From positions 1 through 64,000 of the forward strand of contig NZ_SRYB01000005.1 of assembly GCF_004793975.1 (NCBI RefSeq): a stretch of 64,000 nucleotides of DNA. The letters are read 5' to 3'. The translations under genes and the position numbers were made by a program. The notes under the pieces are model-generated. The model saw nothing but the letters and a program-made list of their open reading frames with translations. It was not told the origin of the DNA and searched no databases. Positions within the stretch are counted from its first letter, which is position 1, and each line of letters begins with the position of its first letter. The stretch is from Lepagella muris. GTDB lineage: Bacteria; Bacteroidota; Bacteroidia; Bacteroidales; Muribaculaceae. Positions 45,501-53,606 of this stretch are shown here, piece after piece.

Positions 45501-46594
45501 TTCCTCACATATTCAAACGATATTATCAAGCAAATCATAATAAAAAAGTGGCGGGGACCGGTATAGGACTTGCTCTAACTCAGAACCTTGTGGAACTACA
45601 TGAGGGATTGATTTCTGTCTCGTCCGAACAAGGCAAAGGAAGCTCTTTCACCGTAAGTCTTCTTATTGATAATAACTATCCGAATGCAATACATAAGGAT
45701 ATATCCGGAGATAATGAGACTGCCGACGTAACCGTAAGACCTGATATAAATATACAGTCTGAACGTCTGACCATACTGATTGTTGAAGATGATGAAGATG
45801 TGAAGGATTATATTGCAAGTTCATTTGCAGATACTTATAATGTAATATGTGCGTCCAATGGTAAGGAGGGACTTGATTCTGTGAAAGCAAACTTCCCGGA
45901 TATTGTCATCAGCGACATAATGATGCCCGTCATGGATGGAATCGAACTATGTCATGCTATAAAATCGGATGTTGCAACAAGTCATATCCCTGTGATTCTT
46001 CTCACCGCAAAAGATTCGCTACTTGATAAGGAAGAGGGATATAATTCCGGGGCAGACTCCTACATTACAAAACCTTTCAGTATAAAATTACTTCAATCTC
46101 GAATAAACAACATATTGAAGGCTCGGCACAACCTTGCTCTACGCCTTCTTTCTGAACCTAATTCCGGACAGAACACCATTTCTGATGCTGGGGTAACTAT
46201 TTCGAAAGAAGATGTTTCCGATAAAGAGATTGTCAAAGAGAATAATCTTTCAATACTTGACAGGAACTTTATCTCAAAACTAAGAATGGTGGTGGAAGAT
46301 AATATTGAGATGGAGGATATGGATATGCCGTTCCTTACTGATAAGATGTGTATGAGCCACTCCACTCTATACCGAAAAGTGAAAGGCATTACCGGATTGA
46401 CTCCAAATGAATTTATCCGTAAAATTAAACTGACAAGGGCTGTGCAGCTTCTCAAAAGTGAGAATGTGGCTATAAATGAAATTCCATTCCTTACCGGATT
46501 CAACAGCATATCCTACTTCAGAAGAGTGTTCAAGAAGGAATTTGGCATCACTCCCTCTGAATTCATTCAAAATAGAACAGATCAACAAAATTAA
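42518..46594 (+). CDS. Hybrid two-component system regulator (HTCS)
   Basis: A 1358-residue membrane protein of the Bacteroidota type that senses oligosaccharides and activates nearby CAZyme genes. Order: signal peptide (1-22); a periplasmic double propeller made of Reg_prop repeats (for example GLNSNYVRGIGQDGHGFVWV, NTVYSICIDNDGMVWLGTENGLSRF); a Y_Y_Y domain near 715-780; one membrane helix near 784-803; HisKA with His836 in NITHELRTP; HATPase with DTGEGISPEILPHIFKRYYQ and GTGIGLAL; receiver with Asp1133 in ISDIMMPVMDG and LLTAKDS; C-terminal AraC-type helix-turn-helix (TRAVQLLKSENVAINEIPF). All signature residues are present. The GH43-BNR gene follows by 24 bp and the GH105 gene is divergent, so these are the likely targets. 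Confidence 0.93.
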   Translation: MRQYTLYLILLLSLWLAPHSRSEQPYIHHLDHSNGLNSNYVRGIGQDGHGFVWVVTGNGLNRFDGTAFSRFTKENSGLSSNELNCVVKDPINPDKLWIGTRYNGICIYDYSTDKISEFKGEILTSDVTGLSISSDNKIWITHYHMPPEKLDPATGNVERIFRSIPKNFPLPVWCSMESDDGKLYIGHENTGFSSLDLKSMNFENFMHDANNPESISGNTVYSICIDNDGMVWLGTENGLSRFNPTNKKFTSIFHNDSPDSLLPGQVKAISLMKNGDLWIATSKGGVSILSRDDQKRGIYTFKNLTPSSGFDPDGNLYSTASTSIFEDSFGNKWIGYYSDGIDVVCNTPPFFRMISIFRPKGSKLSHPAVWSLANDSENGIWIGGDREFAKIGNFFPIIYKLPSSSTGQNTPIRAINAIDNGMILLGTSNDGAYLFDSQNGLFTKINGIDPEVRCFFKDKDRGLLVGTHNGVYVINNNMSAYPIYEINEVLPDKYITSILNDNSGNILIATFGKGIVVFNKENRPICHLLKKDGLPTNSVNSLFMDSKGNIWVATREGVAKIENGNFNRIIKCDMPANSTSTNIKALIEDHDRKIWMTAEEGIFSCDINDSIFICNHAGNSDMKAFIESSASFFKGWVLFGSLNGLALFNPERLDGNMGNNDKLIINNIIAHDKDNGNNDLEISIPIVSDKIRLPHNLNTFRIKLNIPDISVALNSEIRYRMEGVNETWMNLNPEYEAIYRNMKPGKYVFIISRKINGGEWSEPTQLLTITITPPLYLTWWAKMLYLLSLIIIVCLFTYFYKYKLNLEKNLDVEKESRINSQLLNEERMAFYTNITHELRTPLSLIIGPIEDLINDPDIRDEHRKKLHTIRTSSMRLLNLINGILEFRKTETRNRKLEVCRGNLVNFVREIGLRFKELNSNKDVNIVIAINMPEEQDMYYDPEMINIILNNLLGNAMKYTKKGGITLSVSEHERNCLRYIDITVSDTGEGISPEILPHIFKRYYQANHNKKVAGTGIGLALTQNLVELHEGLISVSSEQGKGSSFTVSLLIDNNYPNAIHKDISGDNETADVTVRPDINIQSERLTILIVEDDEDVKDYIASSFADTYNVICASNGKEGLDSVKANFPDIVISDIMMPVMDGIELCHAIKSDVATSHIPVILLTAKDSLLDKEEGYNSGADSYITKPFSIKLLQSRINNILKARHNLALRLLSEPNSGQNTISDAGVTISKEDVSDKEIVKENNLSILDRNFISKLRMVVEDNIEMEDMDMPFLTDKMCMSHSTLYRKVKGITGLTPNEFIRKIKLTRAVQLLKSENVAINEIPFLTGFNSISYFRRVFKKEFGITPSEFIQNRTDQQN

Positions 46595-46618
46595 TACTTC
46601 TTAATAACCTCTTATCTC

Positions 46619-48952
46619 ATGTTAACAAAACTATCCCTCTCATTTATGTCTCTCATTCTGTCTATCGGAATCGGAAGTGCCAAGATTGCCCCAGATAAAG
46701 GTGGAATATGGCAGGATTCCGACGGCAATCATATAAATTGTCATGGTGGAGGCATTCTTAAAGATCAAAACGGAACTTTCTATTGGTATGGCGAACATCG
46801 TGGTGTAAATGCACCGCAGGAAGGTGTCGCATGCTACGTTTCCAAGGATTTAAAGAATTGGGAAAACAAAGGCATTGTCATGCGCGTAAGTGATGAATCC
46901 GGAGCAATAGTTGAACGTGGTTCCACTATTGAACGACCTAAAGTGATTTACAACCCCAAAACAGGAAAATATGTAATGTGGTTTCATCATGAACTTAAAG
47001 GGAAAGGATATGCTGCCGCCCAGACTGCCGTAGCTGTTGCTGACAATCCTCTCGGTCCATTCAAGCCTATCAGAAGCGGACGCGTCAATGCCGGGAAGCT
47101 ACCTATAAATCTTGATAAATCGCTGAAACCGGATGATGAAAAACTAAAGATGGAATGGTGGACTCCTGAGTGGAGGAAAGAGATTGAAAACGGCTTGTTT
47201 ACTTTCAGAGACTGTAAAGGTGGACAGATGGCCCGCGACATGACTCTGTTTGTAGATGACGATGGCAAGGCTTATCATATCTATTCTTCTGAGGATAACC
47301 TCACTCTACAAATTGCTGAACTCGACAAATCTTTTACAAAGCATACGGGGAAATATATCCGTATATTTCCGGGTGGGCACAATGAAGCTCCCACAATATT
47401 TAAAAAAGATGGCAAATATTGGATGATTACATCAGGATGTACCGGATGGGCTCCTAATGAGGCAAGGATGATGTGGGCTGACAATATTATGGGAGATTGG
47501 CATATAATGCCTAATCCATGCAAAGGTCCTGAAGCAGAGATAACATTTAAGGCACAGGGTACTTACATCCTTGAAAATGATAGTGCTTTGATTTTTATGG
47601 CAGATATTTGGAATCCAAAGAATCTCCCTGATTCCCGACATCTATGGCTTCCAATCTCTTTTGACATCAATGGCGTTCCGGAAATCAGATATGACGGCAT
47701 ATCCACTGAGGCAGGAGATACCAAACTTTATGAAATCGGAGAGGGTTATAGTGGCACATCTGTAAATACGGCCGTATTCCGGGCAAATTCTGTAGTTACC
47801 CATAAAGATAATCAATATATCGCTTTCTATGATCCAGAGGGATACGTCACTTTGGCTAAACGCAAGCTTAACTCAGATAACTGGACGATACATAAGACTC
47901 AATACAAAGGAAACGTAAAGGACGGGCATAATATAATAAGCATAGGTGCGGATGGAGAAGGCTATCTACATGTTGCTTTTGATCACCACGGTCATCCTCT
48001 TCATTATGCCAAAAGTCTTAAGCCCGGCAGTCTGGAGCTCGGAGAGATTTCACCTATGACAGGAATTGATGAAAATAATGTCACATATCCGGAATTCTAT
48101 TCCTTATCAAATGGAGATCTACTGTTCGTATACCGTTCGGGTGCCTCCGGACGTGGCAACATGGCAATCAACCGTTATGTTGTGAATGATAAGAAATGGA
48201 TTCGGGTGCAGGATTCCCTTATTGACGGAGAGGAACAACGCAGCCCATACTGGCAATTATATATTGATGAGAATGACGTGATCCATGTGTCATGGGTATG
48301 GCGTGAGACATGGCTGGTTGAGACAAATCATGACATGTGTTATGCTAAATCAAAAGATGGTGGCAAGACTTGGCTGAAGTCTGACAACACTCCATATTCC
48401 TTACCAATTACCCTATCCAATTCCGAATTTGCCTGTAGTATACCTCAGAATTCCGAACTTATAAATCAAACCTCAATGACGGCTGACCGCGATTCCAATC
48501 CATACATCGTATCCTATTGGAGATCGGAAGATTCTGACGTGCCTCAATATCGTCTTATATGGCATGACGGTAAGGAATGGAAACATCGTGAGATATCCAA
48601 TCGAACCTCTCCATTCTCACTTTCGGGCGGTGGTACAAAAATGATTCCGATATCCCGTCCTCGGGTTGTAGTTGACAATGATTTTATAGGAGTGATTTAT
48701 CGTGATGCTGAGAGAGGGAGCGTAGTATCCCTGGCTCACACAAATAATGGCGCAAACGGTGATTGGACAACATCTGATTTAACAGTATTTGGAGTAGAGG
48801 CATGGGAACCTTCATTAGATACCGAACTTTGGAAGAATGAACGGAAACTTCACATGTTCGTACAGAAAACCTATCAAGGTGATGGAGAGGTGTCTCTTGA
48901 TAAGAAACCGACTTCAGTTTATATCCTTGAAACCGATATCAATAAGAAATAA
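46619..48952 (+). CDS. GH43-BNR fusion glycan enzyme
   Basis: The 777-residue secreted protein (signal to about residue 21) has an N-terminal GH43-type propeller, residues ~25-355: WQDSDGNHINCHGGGIL, ARDMTLFVDDDGKAY (pKa-modulating Asp) and GGHNEAPTIFKKDGKYW with the probable acid Glu256. It matches the GH43 group that acts as exo-galactosidase, as far as motifs show. From about 365 to the end is a seven-bladed BNR-type propeller (HNIISIGADGEGYLHVAFDHHGH, SKDGGKTWLKS), a fold used by GH145 and several polysaccharide lyases. Fusion of the two suggests concerted attack on one branched side chain, such as arabinogalactan. It follows the HTCS by 24 bp. Confidence 0.82.
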   Translation: MLTKLSLSFMSLILSIGIGSAKIAPDKGGIWQDSDGNHINCHGGGILKDQNGTFYWYGEHRGVNAPQEGVACYVSKDLKNWENKGIVMRVSDESGAIVERGSTIERPKVIYNPKTGKYVMWFHHELKGKGYAAAQTAVAVADNPLGPFKPIRSGRVNAGKLPINLDKSLKPDDEKLKMEWWTPEWRKEIENGLFTFRDCKGGQMARDMTLFVDDDGKAYHIYSSEDNLTLQIAELDKSFTKHTGKYIRIFPGGHNEAPTIFKKDGKYWMITSGCTGWAPNEARMMWADNIMGDWHIMPNPCKGPEAEITFKAQGTYILENDSALIFMADIWNPKNLPDSRHLWLPISFDINGVPEIRYDGISTEAGDTKLYEIGEGYSGTSVNTAVFRANSVVTHKDNQYIAFYDPEGYVTLAKRKLNSDNWTIHKTQYKGNVKDGHNIISIGADGEGYLHVAFDHHGHPLHYAKSLKPGSLELGEISPMTGIDENNVTYPEFYSLSNGDLLFVYRSGASGRGNMAINRYVVNDKKWIRVQDSLIDGEEQRSPYWQLYIDENDVIHVSWVWRETWLVETNHDMCYAKSKDGGKTWLKSDNTPYSLPITLSNSEFACSIPQNSELINQTSMTADRDSNPYIVSYWRSEDSDVPQYRLIWHDGKEWKHREISNRTSPFSLSGGGTKMIPISRPRVVVDNDFIGVIYRDAERGSVVSLAHTNNGANGDWTTSDLTVFGVEAWEPSLDTELWKNERKLHMFVQKTYQGDGEVSLDKKPTSVYILETDINKK

Positions 48953-48977
48953 GCACATACTATTGACATTATACAGA

Positions 48978-49020
48978 GAAAGACCATAAATCAGACTCGG
49001 AATCCGATTTATGGTCTTTC
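48978..49020. terminator. Bidirectional terminator
   Basis: GAAAGACCATAAATC (48978-48992) pairs perfectly with GATTTATGGTCTTTC (49006-49020); a CGG/CCG pair lies in the loop. It separates the convergent GH43-BNR and LTXXQ genes. Confidence 0.8.
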
Positions 49021-49034
49021 TTCTTATTTCTAAA

Positions 49035-49697
49035 TCATGCTACATTTTTACGGCCACGTTTCTTATCGTGGATCTTGCCATAACGTTTTGCATGACCTTT
49101 ACTCTTAAAATTTTTATGGTTTGATGCTTTTGAAAGATAACTGTTCTCCAGAAATTTATTATACTGTTCAGGGGTAAGAATATTTTTTACTCCCTCAAGA
49201 TACTTTTTTCGCGTCTCCACAATTCTTGCACGACGTTCCTCTTTCAGTTTCATCTTCTCTTCACGAGAAAGATTATCTCTCTTCATATTTTTGCATACAC
49301 CATTACCTGCCTTACAGTCCTTGCATTCTTTACAGGTCTTTCCATCCTTACAATCTTTACATGCAGTGCATTCTTTGCAGGACTTTCCATCCTTACAGTC
49401 TTTACATGCAGCGCAATCATTACATGCCTTTCCGTCACAGCCTTTCTTTTTAGAAGGCGTACACTCCTTACGCAAATCTGCAAGTTTTGTTTTCTGTTCC
49501 TGAGTCAGGTTCAATCCTTCGAATGCACTACATTCCTTGCGATTCTTTCTCATCTCTCCATTCCCCTTTTTGGAAAGAGTGCATTCCTTACGGTTCTTGC
49601 AGCTATCGTTGACTTTAGTGTTATCGCCGGATGCGAAAACTGATGCAGTAGCGGCAATAAGAATTGCCAAACTCAAAATCATTCTCTTCATGTTCAT
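49035..49697 (-). CDS. Cys-rich periplasmic LTXXQ (Spy/CpxP-like) protein
   Basis: The 220-residue protein has a signal peptide (to about residue 22, VFAS) and two LTxxQ-type helical motifs: LTQEQKTKLADLRKE (residues ~65-80) and, later, EEKMKLKEERRARIVETRKKY with LTPEQYNKFLEN. Between them is a low-complexity insert of about 55 residues made of CKDCKDGK(S/T)CKECTA units; in all 17 Cys are present. The C-terminus is Lys/His-rich (HKNFKSKGHAKRYGKIHDKKRG). Spy/CpxP proteins are small periplasmic chaperones or metal/stress sensors. The Cys insert suggests metal or thiol binding, which is inference. The gene is single. Confidence 0.65.
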   Translation of the reverse strand: MNMKRMILSLAILIAATASVFASGDNTKVNDSCKNRKECTLSKKGNGEMRKNRKECSAFEGLNLTQEQKTKLADLRKECTPSKKKGCDGKACNDCAACKDCKDGKSCKECTACKDCKDGKTCKECKDCKAGNGVCKNMKRDNLSREEKMKLKEERRARIVETRKKYLEGVKNILTPEQYNKFLENSYLSKASNHKNFKSKGHAKRYGKIHDKKRGRKNVA

Positions 49698-49872
49698 ATT
49701 TCTAATCGTTTATTCTCGTTTTTGTGATGTTTACGATTCTTTGACCACTACTTCTCAATTTAGTTTAATGATTATTGGCATTTTATCATATATTAGCATA
49801 ATCGGCAACATTCGTAAAAATTTGTTATCATATTATTTCAAATTATTTTTTCGACTACTACATAAAACAAAC

Positions 49873-49903
49873 TTGTTTCTACGAAAATATTTTTGTAATT
49901 TTG
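49873..49903 (+). promoter_or_regulatory. Promoter of the DUF1846 gene, near-leaderless
   Basis: TTG at 49873-49875, 20 bp, TAATTTTG at 49896-49903. The ATG at 49913 lies only nine bases beyond the -7 box, so the transcript should start at or within a few bases of the start codon. Confidence 0.65.
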
Positions 49904-49912
49904 CAGTCCGTT

Positions 49913-51376
49913 ATGGTATACGGATTTGACAACGAAAAGTATCTGAAGATACAGTCCGAACATATTAAAGAAAGAATTTCTAAGTTCGGAAATAAGCTTT
50001 ATCTCGAATTAGGAGGTAAATTGTTTGATGACCACCACGCAAGCCGCGTGCTTCCCGGATTTCAACCCGACAGCAAGCTGAGGATGCTTTGGCAGCTAAA
50101 GGATCAGGCTGAGATTGTAATAGTGATCAGTGCTCTTGACATTGAGAAGAATAAAGTCAGGAGTGATCTCGGCATCACTTATGATATGGATGTGCTACGG
50201 TTGCGTACTGAATTCCAAGACAGGGGGTTTCTTGTGGGATCTGTGGTTGTCACCCACTACAACGGCCAGATAAGTGCTGATGCATTCCGCAATCGCCTTG
50301 AAAGATTGGGTATCACAGTATATTATCACTACACAATTGAAGGCTACCCAAATAATGTGGGACTCATTACGTCTGATGAAGGATTTGGCAATAATGATTA
50401 TATTGTGACATCAAGACCTTTGGTGATTGTCACTGCTCCGGGACCAGGAAGTGGAAAAATGGCTGTATGCCTAAGTCAGTTGTATAACGAAAATAAACGG
50501 GGTATAGAAGCAGGTTATGCTAAATTCGAAACATTCCCAGTGTGGAGTCTTCCTCTAAAGCACCCCGTAAACATTGCATACGAAGCGGCAACTGCCGACC
50601 TTAATGACGTGAATATGATTGATCCGTTCCATTTGGAAGCATACGGAGAAATTGCAATAAATTATAATCGCGACATTGAAATTTTTCCAGTATTAAATGC
50701 TCTCTTTGAAGGGATTTATGGGGAGAATCCGTATAAATCTCCTACTGACATGGGAGTTAATATGGTCGGATTCTGCATAAAGGATGATCAGGTGTGCTGC
50801 AATGCGTCAAAAAACGAAATTATCAGACGTTATTTTACAGCATTGAACAATCTTGCTCAAGGCAAATGCAACGATGATGAGGTGAATAAGATTGCCTTAT
50901 TATTGAAGCAGGCAAAGATTGACGTCAATTACAGAAAATCCATCAAAGCAGCTCGTGACAGAGCAGCTGAAAGCGGATTGCCATGTTCTGCTATAGAATT
51001 ATCGGATGGAACAATAATAACGGCAGAGACAAGTCCTCTGCTTGGTCCGAGTTCTGCTCTAATTCTAAACTCAATAAAGCATCTTGCGGGAATTGATCAT
51101 AATGTGAAACTTATCCCACAAGAAATGATAGAGCCGATTCAGCATACCAAGACAAACTATCTTTGGAGCCGGAATCCTCGTCTACATTCTGATGAAGTGC
51201 TTGTGGCTCTATCTGTTCTAAGCACTCATGACGAAAATTGTCGTAAGGCATTGGAGAAACTACCGGAACTAAGAGGTTGTGAAATGCACTCTACCGTAAT
51301 GCTTGGTGAAGTAGACCACAAGATTTTCAAGAAACTCGGCGTTGGTCTTACTTGTGATCCAACTCGAAAAAAATAA
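49913..51376 (+). CDS. DUF1846 (UPF0371) family protein
   Basis: The 487-residue cytoplasmic protein belongs to the DUF1846 family, with VYGFDNEKYLKIQSEHIKER at the start, ELGGKLFDDHHASRVLPGF (residues ~28-46), the nucleotide-binding-like TAPGPGSGKMAVCLSQLY loop (~180) and LGPSSALILNSIKHLAGID late. Structures of the family are known, but the role is unclear; the P-loop-like GPGSGK is conserved. The start is taken as ATG 49913; a TTG at 49901 is inside the promoter -7 box and cannot be the start. The length is normal (about 490). The gene is single, with a terminator at 51401-51432. Confidence 0.88.
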   Translation: MVYGFDNEKYLKIQSEHIKERISKFGNKLYLELGGKLFDDHHASRVLPGFQPDSKLRMLWQLKDQAEIVIVISALDIEKNKVRSDLGITYDMDVLRLRTEFQDRGFLVGSVVVTHYNGQISADAFRNRLERLGITVYYHYTIEGYPNNVGLITSDEGFGNNDYIVTSRPLVIVTAPGPGSGKMAVCLSQLYNENKRGIEAGYAKFETFPVWSLPLKHPVNIAYEAATADLNDVNMIDPFHLEAYGEIAINYNRDIEIFPVLNALFEGIYGENPYKSPTDMGVNMVGFCIKDDQVCCNASKNEIIRRYFTALNNLAQGKCNDDEVNKIALLLKQAKIDVNYRKSIKAARDRAAESGLPCSAIELSDGTIITAETSPLLGPSSALILNSIKHLAGIDHNVKLIPQEMIEPIQHTKTNYLWSRNPRLHSDEVLVALSVLSTHDENCRKALEKLPELRGCEMHSTVMLGEVDHKIFKKLGVGLTCDPTRKK

Positions 51377-51400
51377 TTCAGTATAAATTCTAATAAAGGC

Positions 51401-51437
51401 AGGAGGCGTCCACTTCACAGGGGGCGCCTCCTTATTT
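51401..51437. terminator. GC-rich terminator
   Basis: AGGAGGCG (51401-51408) pairs with CGCCTCCT (51425-51432), followed by TATTTT; between convergent DUF1846 and gntR genes. Confidence 0.75.
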
Positions 51438-51452
51438 TAGATTTAGTTTAAT

Positions 51453-51830
51453 TTATGGAGTCTCGTCTACTCGCGCTATGTAGTCTGAATATAATCTTTT
51501 GATATCATCGGGCGATAATCCGAAAGACTTTATTCGCCCGAAAAAATACTCCACTTCATCTCTGAAAAATATATTACGTCTCATCTCGATTATACGTTTC
51601 TTTGCTTCAGGAAGTACAAAAAAACCAATCCCTCTCCTATTAAATATTATTTTCTGCTGCTGAAGCCAGTCGTATGACCTCATGACAGTATTGGCATTAA
51701 CCTCTACTTTCGAAGCATATTCCCTAACTGATGGTAATCTACCGTCTGATGGATAGACATCCGATATGATATCATCCATTATTCCATCTGTAATCTGAAG
51801 ATATATCGGTTTATTTTCATTAAAATCCAT
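51453..51830 (-). CDS. GntR-family repressor, YtrA type
   Basis: The 125-residue protein has an N-terminal winged helix-turn-helix (KPIYLQITDGIMDDIISD, then GRLPSVREYASKVEVNANTV) and a short C-terminal dimerisation helix instead of an effector domain, which is the YtrA subfamily. Such regulators repress their own ABC transporter operon. It is the third gene of the operon, 11 bp after the permease, and the operator at 53545-53568 carries the YtrA-type AGTGTA...TACACT pattern. The inducer is unknown in the family, often cell-envelope stress. Confidence 0.88.
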   Translation of the reverse strand: MDFNENKPIYLQITDGIMDDIISDVYPSDGRLPSVREYASKVEVNANTVMRSYDWLQQQKIIFNRRGIGFFVLPEAKKRIIEMRRNIFFRDEVEYFFGRIKSFGLSPDDIKRLYSDYIARVDETP

Positions 51831-51841
51831 ACACAGGAGAT

Positions 51842-52639
51842 CTAAATTAATTTATACACTACTTGCTGCCGTCTGTACAGATAGAATCCTGCCACGTAGA
51901 ACGCAAGCGTCAAAAGTATGAAAACTGTTGCCATAAACCATAATGAGTCTCCTATATGATACATTAGTGAAGGGAAATATTTAACACTCAATGCAAACAT
52001 AATACTACATACAGTCTGAATTACCCACATGGCTGCAAATGTTTTGATAAAAGAGTTTTTGGGCCATAGTATCGCCCCGAAAAAATATGGTGCCTGTGCC
52101 AAGAAATATGCCGACAACAGGACTGTAAGAATCAAAGCCGGTCGCGTTATATCAAACATAGAATATATTTTCCATGGATTTGTTATGTGAAGATAATCCG
52201 GATAATTATGGGGATTATCCGCCGTCATCAAGAACGTTAATATACGGGTAATATCCCCTATATAAAACGCCAATACCAATACCCCGAATAGCACCGGAAC
52301 GGATAACAGCCATTTTACCAAGTATTTTGAAAATGCTGATGCCGGCACCATTAATGAGTAGAGACGCTCCTCCTTTGTCTTCATATCAGAAAAAGCCACT
52401 GATGCGCCGACAAAGGCGAACATCATCATATAGAACGTGAAGATCACCACTCCTGACGAACCGGAACCAACTCCATTATATCCCATTATTGCTCCCGTTG
52501 TAATATACAATCCCAATATGCATGCCAAACCCAACAACAGGAATTTTCTATTATCTATAATCTCTCTTTTAGCATTCAGCCAGAAATTCTCAACGAATGA
52601 CTCATTTCCAACCCTTGCCTCATAAATTTCATTATCCAT
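51842..52639 (-). CDS. ABC transporter permease of the YtrA operon
   Basis: The 265-residue inner-membrane protein has about six hydrophobic segments (for example KFLLLGLACILGLYITTGAIM, WLLSVPVLFGVLVLAFYIGD) and a cytoplasmic N-terminus. It shows no family signature except the general outline of the ABC-2 permease. It is the partner of the ATPase upstream, 62 bp away, and is followed by the repressor. The transported substrate is unknown. Confidence 0.8.
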   Translation of the reverse strand: MDNEIYEARVGNESFVENFWLNAKREIIDNRKFLLLGLACILGLYITTGAIMGYNGVGSGSSGVVIFTFYMMMFAFVGASVAFSDMKTKEERLYSLMVPASAFSKYLVKWLLSVPVLFGVLVLAFYIGDITRILTFLMTADNPHNYPDYLHITNPWKIYSMFDITRPALILTVLLSAYFLAQAPYFFGAILWPKNSFIKTFAAMWVIQTVCSIMFALSVKYFPSLMYHIGDSLWFMATVFILLTLAFYVAGFYLYRRQQVVYKLI

Positions 52640-52701
52640 CGTCTTAAATAATATTTGTTAAATAATATTTTGTTAGTAAATGGGCTGTGTACAATTATCC
52701 C

Positions 52702-53544
52702 CTATCTCCCTCCGAATAAATCCTTGACTATGGTGGGATTCTGTCTGACCAACTCAAATAATGTCTCCAGATTCACGTCAGTCTCAGAATATCCATCTGA
52801 CAACTCCACTATATTTGCACCGCCGGGAGCATCAAGCGCAACTAGTGCATTTGCAATACGATCCTTATTATTAGTAAAAGCAAATAGAAGTCGCGAAGAA
52901 ATATCCATCATTGTGGCATTCAGCAGAACACCATTAGTATCGGTTATCACCACATGGTCAAGTATCTTCTCTACATCATACACCTGATGAGTGGAGATTA
53001 TGATCGTGCGATCATCCGTCATACTGTCCAACACTGCTTTACGGAAAAGACGCTTCCCTGGAATATCCAGTCCATTAGTTGGTTCATCAAGAACCAATAA
53101 TGAAGTGTTGCATGCTAATGCAAAACTCATAAATACCCTTTTCTTCTGTCCCATTGACAGATGACCCAGATGAACATCAGGAGTCATTTCAAACGTAGAA
53201 AGATGACGTGAAAGATCTGCATGAGAATATTTGGGATAGAATGCCGACATGCTTTTCACGAACTGTGATAATTTCACATTCGGCAAATAAAATTCTTCAG
53301 GAACAATGAATACATCATTAAGAAATGCCACTTTACGATCAAACGGTCGGAATCCATTATAATTGATCTCACCTGATTGAGGCTTCAATAATCCAAGTAT
53401 AAGATAAAGCAACGTAGATTTCCCTGCGCCGTTTTTTCCCAATAATCCGCATATAGTGCCGTCCTTAACCTCCAATGAATAATTGGAAAGGACCGCCTGT
53501 TTACTACGCTTGTAGCTGTAGGTGATATTTTCTATCTTTAACAT
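52702..53544 (-). CDS. ABC transporter ATP-binding protein of the YtrA operon
   Basis: A 280-residue nucleotide-binding domain: Walker A GLLGKNGAGKST (residues ~32-43), a Q loop, signature HLSMGQKKRV, Walker B LLVLDEPTNGLD and the switch His in ISTHQVYDVEK. All are intact. The C-terminal ~70 residues are an extension as in YtrB/DrrA-type exporters. It is the first gene of the operon; the start codon is directly next to the operator, so the repressor would sit between the -7 box and the ATG. Confidence 0.92.
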   Translation of the reverse strand: MLKIENITYSYKRSKQAVLSNYSLEVKDGTICGLLGKNGAGKSTLLYLILGLLKPQSGEINYNGFRPFDRKVAFLNDVFIVPEEFYLPNVKLSQFVKSMSAFYPKYSHADLSRHLSTFEMTPDVHLGHLSMGQKKRVFMSFALACNTSLLVLDEPTNGLDIPGKRLFRKAVLDSMTDDRTIIISTHQVYDVEKILDHVVITDTNGVLLNATMMDISSRLLFAFTNNKDRIANALVALDAPGGANIVELSDGYSETDVNLETLFELVRQNPTIVKDLFGGR

Positions 53545-53568
53545 AGTGTATTAGTATATTAGTACACT
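53545..53568. promoter_or_regulatory. YtrA-type operator overlapping the transcription start
   Basis: AGTGTA at 53545-53550 and TACACT at 53563-53568 flank TTAGTATATTAG; the 24-bp site is identical to its reverse complement at 20 positions. It lies between the -7 box and the ATG of the ATPase gene, so a bound repressor would block initiation. Confidence 0.7.
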
Positions 53569-53569
53569 G

Positions 53570-53600
53570 CAAAGGTAGATATTATCTTTTATTCCAACAA
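53570..53600 (-). promoter_or_regulatory. Promoter of the YtrA-type operon
   Basis: Minus strand TTG (53600-53598), 20 bp, TACCTTTG (53577-53570). The operator adjoins the -7 box. Confidence 0.65.
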
Positions 53601-53606
53601 ATATTT

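Noticed and set aside
39898..48952. Complete polysaccharide utilisation locus
   Set aside because: No SusC/SusD pair, endo-acting enzyme or transporter lies within the region, so only a partial, regulator-linked enzyme set can be claimed.
49283..49503. Repetitive DNA that could suggest a CRISPR array or simple repeat
   Set aside because: The repeats are in frame and encode the Cys-rich CKDCKDGK units; there are no spacers of constant length and no cas genes.
49901..49912. TTG start for the DUF1846 gene
   Set aside because: This TTG overlaps the -7 box (TAATTTTG), so it would lie upstream of the transcription start; ATG 49913 is used.
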